A DNA stretch of 64,000 nt from Desulfocucumis sp964643075 (GTDB lineage Bacteria; Bacillota; Desulfotomaculia; Desulfotomaculales; Desulfocucumaceae). Position numbers and translations under genes: made by a program. The stretch is from positions 62,001-126,000 of the forward strand of contig CAZXQO010000005.1 of the NCBI GenBank assembly GCA_964643075.1. The letters are read 5' to 3'. Shown piece after piece: positions 59,281 to 64,000 of this stretch (position 1 is the stretch's first letter; each line of letters opens with the position of its first letter). Under the pieces are notes generated by a model. The model did not search any database, had not been told where the DNA came from, and saw only the letters and a program-made list of their open reading frames with translations.

Positions 59281-59724
59281 ATGAGGTGGATGCGGAACAT
59301 CGGGCTGGGAGAGATTTCACCGTCAAGTGCTTTGCTCATCGGTGCAGTTATAGGAATAGCAGGTATGCCTGCTGTTAAAAAAATCGTCAGGGGGCTCGCG
59401 GTGTCAGCAGTTGGCGCTGTTATGAGTGCCAATGAATTCGTTAAAGATGCCGGTGGCAACGCCTCCAGTGAATGGAAAAAGCTCATGGAAGAAGCCAGGA
59501 CCGGGAGAAGTAATGATAAACACATGCGGGATCATTTATTTGAAGCCGGTGTAGGTATTGCTGGCGCCGGTATTGCGGTAGTGGAAAAAACCAAGGAAAA
59601 AATATCCAACCTGAAGGCAGAAATCGCCCCTGCTAAAAACGATTTGGTAGAAGTTGCAGAAACCATGCAAGAAGGTGTTCAAGAGGTAGAGGATATTTCT
59701 AATGATAATCATGAAAGAGACTAA
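59281..59724 (+). CDS. DUF5132-like membrane-anchored helical protein, 147 aa
   Basis: ATG 59281 with AAAGGAGG. Residues ~14-45 are a Gly/Ala-rich hydrophobic segment (ALLIGAVIGIAGMPAVKK, then GLAVSAVGAV), followed by an amphipathic helix with EWKKLMEEAR, the DUF5132-like arrangement. A second Gly/Ala segment (EAGVGIAGAGIAVVEKTKEK, ~82-100) and an acidic C-terminal helix follow. Divergent from the pseudo-ATPase gene across a 220-base AT-rich region (59061-59280) that must hold both promoters. Likely a membrane partner of that protein (inference). Confidence 0.7.
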   Translation: MRWMRNIGLGEISPSSALLIGAVIGIAGMPAVKKIVRGLAVSAVGAVMSANEFVKDAGGNASSEWKKLMEEARTGRSNDKHMRDHLFEAGVGIAGAGIAVVEKTKEKISNLKAEIAPAKNDLVEVAETMQEGVQEVEDISNDNHERD

Positions 59725-59747
59725 TTGTAGGTAAGGATTATACACTT

Positions 59748-59784
59748 GGTAAGCCCGTTGACATATTATGTCAACGGGCTTACC
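59748..59784. terminator. 17-bp perfect hairpin between convergent genes
   Basis: GGTAAGCCCGTTGACAT (59748-59764), ATT loop, and its exact complement (59768-59784). Confidence 0.85.
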
Positions 59785-59794
59785 TGATTTTGAT

Positions 59795-60118
59795 TTATAG
59801 TTTAGTTATTTCATCTCTGGTGATAACACTTTCCGTGCCGCAGACGGGGCAATCATAAGAACCGAAATTTTTCATAGTTTTGGTAACCGTACCGCAATTA
59901 GGGCATTTGAAGCTAATCACCTCAAGAAAAGAACCGCTTATCATCAATCCTGCGGCGAACACCCCGGCTATGGTGCCGCTTGCCACGGGCGGCAGTCCTG
60001 CTACCATGCCGGCACCGGCGGCAATTAATACAATAGCTACGAATCCTATCACCCTGACCAGAACAAGCATTAATTCAAGTCCGGGATTTTTTATTTCCCC
60101 TGTATGATATGAGTACAC
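59795..60118 (-). CDS. membrane protein with C-terminal zinc ribbon, 107 aa
   Basis: Two membrane helices (~15-38, LELMLVLVRVIGFVAIVLIA, and ~44-66, Gly/Ala-rich) followed by a zinc-ribbon: FKCPNCGTVTKTMKNF and SYDCPVCGTESVI, four cysteines in two CPxC knuckles. The zinc ribbon faces the cytoplasm by charge. No function known; possibly linked to the metal-related genes next door. Start ATG 60118 with GGGGGATAA upstream. Confidence 0.7.
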   Translation of the reverse strand: MYSYHTGEIKNPGLELMLVLVRVIGFVAIVLIAAGAGMVAGLPPVASGTIAGVFAAGLMISGSFLEVISFKCPNCGTVTKTMKNFGSYDCPVCGTESVITRDEITKL

Positions 60119-60254
60119 CTGTTTATCCCCCTTCCGTGTTTCTGTTTGCTTGTATTTATTCGAGAATCGAGTAATAATTCCTGCAAAAAATTCAATCTGA
60201 ATACAATTATTAATTTCAACAGGGGTTTGTTAATCCCGTATATTTTTATTTTAG

Positions 60255-60302
60255 AAAACAGGACTATTATATCAATTTGTCTTAAGCCAATAGTCCTGTT
60301 TT
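60255..60302. terminator. 14-bp perfect inverted repeat
   Basis: AAAACAGGACTATT pairs with AATAGTCCTGTTTT around a 20-base loop. It lies in the 459-base gap between the zinc-ribbon gene and fapA. Orientation unclear; it may be a terminator of an upstream - strand leader. Nothing else is recognised in 60303-60577 except AT-rich promoter-like DNA. Confidence 0.55.
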
Positions 60303-60577
60303 GCGCAATTGCTATTGCCGAATATACTGATTAGTGTCAAATTTAGACTAAGGGGAAAAATAATTATACGATACTTTTTGTCAGGAAAAGTTTGTAAGGG
60401 TCCGTACGTTTTCATAAAAAAGTAAGAACTTTTTATGAAGGATAAAGATTTAAATGCAAACTATTGCAAAGAAATTGCAGGAAATAAGTTCCTTCATAGA
60501 GAATAATTATATTTTATTTATATAATAAAGAGTTTGGATGTATTTTTGTAATATCATCGGGGAGGGTGCTGAAACAC

Positions 60578-62071
60578 ATGACTTCAAAGCAGGATAAAGG
60601 CAACATTAAGGTCGCCATATCCAAAGATAAGCTGGCTGCCTCGATATCAGCTACAGGCGAAAATAACATACTGGATAAAGAAACCATTAATAATGAATTA
60701 GCAAAAGCCGGGGTTGTTTTTGGTGTTCTGGCTGATGAAATCGAAAGTTTCATGGTATCTCCATCCAAGGAACCCGTTGTAATAGCCAGGGGCGTACCAC
60801 CTACGCCAGGAATAGACGAGACTGTTGAATTGTTATTCTCTTCTGCAATTTCTTATGAAAATTTGGACGACAGGGATACGGTGGATTTCAGGGAAACCAG
60901 CACACTGGTTTCCGTTGACGAAGGTACAATGCTGGCCCAAAAGCATCCCGGCTCCAATGGCTCCGACGGTCTGGGTGTCACAGGAGAAATACTGCCGCCG
61001 CCCAAGCCCAGAACGGTTCAACTTCAGGCAGGTAAAGGAGCAGTACTGTCTGATAGCGGGGGTGAAGTATACTCAGCCATCAGCGGACACCCATGGGTCA
61101 AAGTGGCTGGAACCAACAGAACCGTGGGCTGTGACTCGGTATATGTCCAGAATGGAGACGTAGATATTAAGACAGGCAACCTGAGGTTTAAAGGAGATAT
61201 CAGCATAACCGGCAATGTGCAGGAGGCAATGGAGGTCCAAGCCACCGGGAATATTGAGGTTATGGGGTTTATTACCAGGGCTACTGTAATTAGCGGGGCG
61301 AGACTGGTTATACGGGGCAATGTAGTCGGAAGTAAGTTGAGGTCGGGCATTATATTCCCCGGGGCTAAAAAAGTAAATTTTATGCTGATGGACATTTATA
61401 CCGAGTTAATGAATCTGACCAGGGCTTTTGAGCAGTTAAAAAAGCTTCAGAATGTTGATTTTAATAAGATGGATTTCGGGCGGGTGCTGCTGACAATGAT
61501 GGACAGCCGTTTTAAAAACCTGAGGCCGCTGTTAAAAAATATCCACAGTTTTACCGAGACCCAGGGAGAGGACATGCCTGAGGAAATAGTAACGGCGGTT
61601 GATTCCTTAAAATGTCTCAGCGGATTAAGCAATGCAACTATTGAAAATTTCAGCAAGGCTGTGAAGTCCGTGGGCTTGGCTCTGGATTTTTTATCTCAAA
61701 ATCAGGAACAAAGCGACAGCCATATTTTTATACGGTCTGCCATGACTTCCATCATACAGTCCGCCGGTAATGTGAACATTACCGGGCAGGGATGCTTGAA
61801 TTCCACCATCAATGCCGGAGGCAATGTTATTGTCAAGGGGTCTTTCAAGGGCGGCGAGATACTTTGTGAAGGGCACGCAGAGATACAGGAACTGGGGAGT
61901 GGACTGGGCATACCGCCGGTGGTAAGGGTTGGCGAAAAAAGTGTCATCAAAGTGGAAAAGGCTTTTCCCGGTGCGGTTGTGCAGGTGGGTAAAAACAGGA
62001 TAACCCTGACCAGGGAAATGGGCTCTTTTAAGGCCAAGCTAAACAGGGACGAACAGCTGGAACTTTTTTAG
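60578..62071 (+). CDS. FapA/DUF342 family protein
   Basis: 497 residues, start ATG 60578 (GGGGAGG 11 bases upstream); GTG 60566 overlaps the ribosome site and is less likely. N-terminal FapA domain (DKLAASISATGENNIL) and PTPGIDETVEL, TGEILPPPKPR, then a long right-handed beta-helix (GDISITGNVQEAMEVQATGN, VISGARLVIRGNVVGSKLRS) with a helical insert (~275-380), and a beta-helix return (GGNVIVKGSFKGGEI). FapA proteins are polymer-like cytoplasmic proteins tied to flagellar or cell-pole assembly in some species; exact role unknown here. Confidence 0.88.
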   Translation: MTSKQDKGNIKVAISKDKLAASISATGENNILDKETINNELAKAGVVFGVLADEIESFMVSPSKEPVVIARGVPPTPGIDETVELLFSSAISYENLDDRDTVDFRETSTLVSVDEGTMLAQKHPGSNGSDGLGVTGEILPPPKPRTVQLQAGKGAVLSDSGGEVYSAISGHPWVKVAGTNRTVGCDSVYVQNGDVDIKTGNLRFKGDISITGNVQEAMEVQATGNIEVMGFITRATVISGARLVIRGNVVGSKLRSGIIFPGAKKVNFMLMDIYTELMNLTRAFEQLKKLQNVDFNKMDFGRVLLTMMDSRFKNLRPLLKNIHSFTETQGEDMPEEIVTAVDSLKCLSGLSNATIENFSKAVKSVGLALDFLSQNQEQSDSHIFIRSAMTSIIQSAGNVNITGQGCLNSTINAGGNVIVKGSFKGGEILCEGHAEIQELGSGLGIPPVVRVGEKSVIKVEKAFPGAVVQVGKNRITLTREMGSFKAKLNRDEQLELF

Positions 62072-62161
62072 GACAGAATACGACTATAATATAAAAGATT
62101 TACCATTTACGGACTGATTAGGATATAAATATATGCTTAAGCGGTGCAAGGAGGTAGCTAG

Positions 62162-62692
62162 ATGTCTGACGTAATGCTAATGGTGGCGGAGTTAATGGCT
62201 CTATCTGCACGCACGGCGCCTAAATCTATGGGTCAGGATTACGTGAACATTAGGGTATTAAGCGGTGACGATATAATTGCACTGGCGGATGAAATGGTCC
62301 GTTTTGGTCAGGAGAGCAAAAAAATAAATTTTGACCGGGATGCGGATAATGTCAGACGATCCGACGCGGTTTTGCTACTTTCTCTGAAGGAGAATAAACC
62401 ACTGGGATTGAACTGCGGGGCTTGCGGATACAGCAATTGCGCAGACCTCAGGGAAAAAGAAGGCCCGGAATTTGCCGGACCCCTTTGTGCCTGGAGACTC
62501 TTTGATGTTGGTATTGCTCTGGGCTCGGCGGTAAAAACCGCTAGCATACTGAATGCCGACAACAGGATCATGTACAGGGTAGGCATTGCCGCCCGCAGAC
62601 TGGGTCTGATAGAGGGACCTGTAGCGGTGGGTGTCCCCATTTCCGCCTATTCAAAGAACATATACTATGACCGTCCGGAAAAGAACAAATAA
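62162..62692 (+). CDS. DUF2148 ferredoxin-domain protein
   Basis: 176 residues. GLNCGACGYSNCADLRE (~80-95) plus PLCAWRLFDVGIALGSAVK supply a C-x2-C-x4-C...C cluster, as in DUF2148 proteins of anaerobes. N-terminal helix MLMVAELMALSARTAPKSMG is also family-typical. Probably a small iron-sulfur electron carrier or assembly protein; function not known. ATG 62162 with AAGGAGG. Confidence 0.9.
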   Translation: MSDVMLMVAELMALSARTAPKSMGQDYVNIRVLSGDDIIALADEMVRFGQESKKINFDRDADNVRRSDAVLLLSLKENKPLGLNCGACGYSNCADLREKEGPEFAGPLCAWRLFDVGIALGSAVKTASILNADNRIMYRVGIAARRLGLIEGPVAVGVPISAYSKNIYYDRPEKNK

Positions 62693-62751
62693 AGTCATTA
62701 TAGGAAGCTGCTGTAGCCAATGGCGGTTTATGACAGAATGGAGGAAAATAA

Positions 62752-64000
62752 TTGTTCTCAAAATTTAATTTGTTACGTTTAAGAACCGTAATTATGGTTG
62801 TTTTTTTATGTCTATGGGCGGGACCGGTAATGGCGTTGCCCACTTCCCGGTTGATTGAAACTTTCCCGGTAACCTCGGGGGCGGAACTTTCTACCTACCA
62901 GTCCCAGTCAGGCGGTGGAACTGCCGTCGTTTACGTTTTAAAAATTGATTTAAGTAATCCCTATATAAAGTTAAATACCATAGTTGGTAATGACGGCAGC
63001 CTGGAAACCAACCAGAAGGTAACGGACATGGCGCTGCGAAGCGGTGCCGTGGCGGCCATAAACGGTGACTTTTTTCAGATAACAGATAGCGGCAGGCCCA
63101 TTGGACTTACATACAGCAACGGCAGCATAATTACTTCCCCTGCCATGAGATCCGATATGTACGGCTTTGCTATTACCGGCGACAAACACCCGTTAATTGA
63201 TGTTTTTACCTTCAGCGGCAGGGTAAAAGCTCCCGGCGGCAACACTTTTCCCCTGTCTGGAATAAACAAGCCGGCTTACCTTATAAGCGGCGGGGCATCA
63301 TCTGATATTAATTCCCTGCAGATGTACAATTCGTCCTGGGGCAGGAATAGCAGGGGGAATGTCAACGGTCCGGACGGTGCTGTAGAAATGGTGGTATCAG
63401 GAAATGTGGTTAGGGAGATACGCAGCAGCATGTCCCCTGTGGGCATACCTGCCGACGGGTATGTATTGATGGCTCATGGTACCGCTGCCGCCTTCATTAA
63501 AAATAATTTCAAACCCGGTGATGATGTTCAGGTTGAATATGCCGTTGGACCGCTGGAGAATATCTTTGCGGCGGTGGGCGGGCAGGCGATTCTGGTTAGA
63601 GACGGGGCCATTCCCAATTATTTTACCCAGGAAATCAAGGGCAGGGTGTCACGTACCGCGGTCGGGTTTACCGCCGACGGCAAAACGCTCTACCTTGCCT
63701 GCGCAGAAAAAAGTAATAAAAGCCAGGGCATGACCCAGTGGGAAATGGCATATTTTATACAGTCACTGGGGGTGGACAGGGCTGTGAACCTGGACGGAGG
63801 TGGGTCCACTACCATGGTCGCCAGGCGCACCGGGGAGGAAAGAACGGAACTTTTCAATGTCCCGGAGAAGGGGGCGCCGCGGGTTGTTCCAGACGCCATC
63901 GGTATTTTTTCCACTGCGCCTCCAGGAGATTTTGCCGGTTTGGTAATCCACGGGCCGGACAAAATACTGGTTGGTCTGCCGGCGGTATTTAATGCCAGGG
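62752..64000 (+). CDS. secreted phosphodiester glycosidase (NAGPA/DUF2233), cut by the window end
   Basis: Open to the last base; at least 416 residues. TTG 62752 behind GGAGGAAAA. Signal peptide ~1-29 (VIMVVFLCLWAGPVMA). The phosphodiester glycosidase domain has AAINGDFFQ (~104), YNSSWGRNSRGNVNG, and NLDGGGSTTMVAR (~350), the metal and catalytic loop. GRVSRTAVGFTADGKTLYLA lies between. Acts on cell-surface glycans or teichoic-type polymers (inference from family). The sequence after ~385 starts a further domain (PPGDFAGLVIHGPDKILV) that continues beyond the window. Confidence 0.88.
   Translation, partial: MFSKFNLLRLRTVIMVVFLCLWAGPVMALPTSRLIETFPVTSGAELSTYQSQSGGGTAVVYVLKIDLSNPYIKLNTIVGNDGSLETNQKVTDMALRSGAVAAINGDFFQITDSGRPIGLTYSNGSIITSPAMRSDMYGFAITGDKHPLIDVFTFSGRVKAPGGNTFPLSGINKPAYLISGGASSDINSLQMYNSSWGRNSRGNVNGPDGAVEMVVSGNVVREIRSSMSPVGIPADGYVLMAHGTAAAFIKNNFKPGDDVQVEYAVGPLENIFAAVGGQAILVRDGAIPNYFTQEIKGRVSRTAVGFTADGKTLYLACAEKSNKSQGMTQWEMAYFIQSLGVDRAVNLDGGGSTTMVARRTGEERTELFNVPEKGAPRVVPDAIGIFSTAPPGDFAGLVIHGPDKILVGLPAVFNAR

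Noticed and set aside
60146..60334. 62-codon ORF upstream of fapA
   Set aside because: It covers a 14-bp perfect hairpin and AT-rich DNA, lacks a ribosome site and looks non-coding.

Overview
The window reads as a chromosome segment of an anaerobic, endospore-forming, low- to medium-GC Firmicute of the Peptococcaceae/Desulfotomaculum type. The support is: sporulation genes (a SpoVM-like micro-ORF, SpoVB, a SleB-type hydrolase behind a c-di-AMP riboswitch); CoA-ester metabolism (MeaB end, two acyl-CoA dehydrogenases, EtfBA, a HdrD-like Fe-S protein, 2-hydroxyacyl-CoA dehydratase activases); a complex [FeFe] hydrogenase; a probable selenoprotein; many TTG/GTG starts with strong Shine-Dalgarno (SD) sites. 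No rRNA, tRNA, CRISPR array, phage or intact insertion sequence was seen.

Layout. 1-6.8 kb: end of meaB, unknown small proteins including a paralogous coiled-coil pair, and a DinG-type exonuclease/helicase. 6.8-8.7 kb: phospholipid genes psd-pssA, a 21-codon spoVM-like gene, and a thioredoxin-fold gene with an in-frame UGA (candidate selenocysteine). 8.9-13.3 kb: ablA-ablB (N-epsilon-acetyl-beta-lysine osmolyte) followed by a polar amino acid ABC transporter. 13.4-17.8 kb: membrane protein, radical SAM protein, and a cadC/cadA-type metal efflux operon. 18-22.3 kb: a preQ0/queuosine cluster (queD, queC, DUF366, queE, folE), then ypmA-like and surE; queD has no canonical start codon. 22.4-28.7 kb: spoVB, EF-G-like GTPase, cysteine desulfurase, acyl-CoA dehydrogenase. 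28.7-32.1 kb: small membrane protein and a three-gene dehydratase-activase operon. 32.4-38.3 kb: DUF3786 protein, orphan histidine kinase, ADP-ribose pyrophosphatase, minC, galT-glgA. 38.8-43.2 kb: acyl-CoA dehydrogenase-etfB-etfA-HdrD-like electron-transfer module. 43.2-52.4 kb: hflX, capA-like, mutT, riboswitch plus LysM/SleB hydrolase, GH15 glucoamylase, [FeFe] hydrogenase.

The most unusual stretch is 52.57-60.1 kb. An apparently active P2-type cation ATPase carries an N-terminal 'LPGRIR' HMA-like domain. Near it are a 50-codon free-standing copy of that domain, two TM-plus-amphipathic-helix proteins, a 77-codon gene with no canonical start, a GC-rich structured segment flanked by 8-bp direct repeats, and a second, full-length P-type ATPase homologue in which every recognisable catalytic motif is replaced. 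I read this as an uncharacterised membrane metal-handling system. It loosely recalls ferrosome (fez) loci, but that is only a hypothesis.

60.5-64 kb: FapA/DUF342 protein, a DUF2148 ferredoxin-like protein, and a secreted phosphodiester glycosidase cut by the window edge. Two dispersed repeat families occur: a ggggacggtt-type palindromic element (two copies) and an AGTCAGGAGTCAG-type element (four copies).
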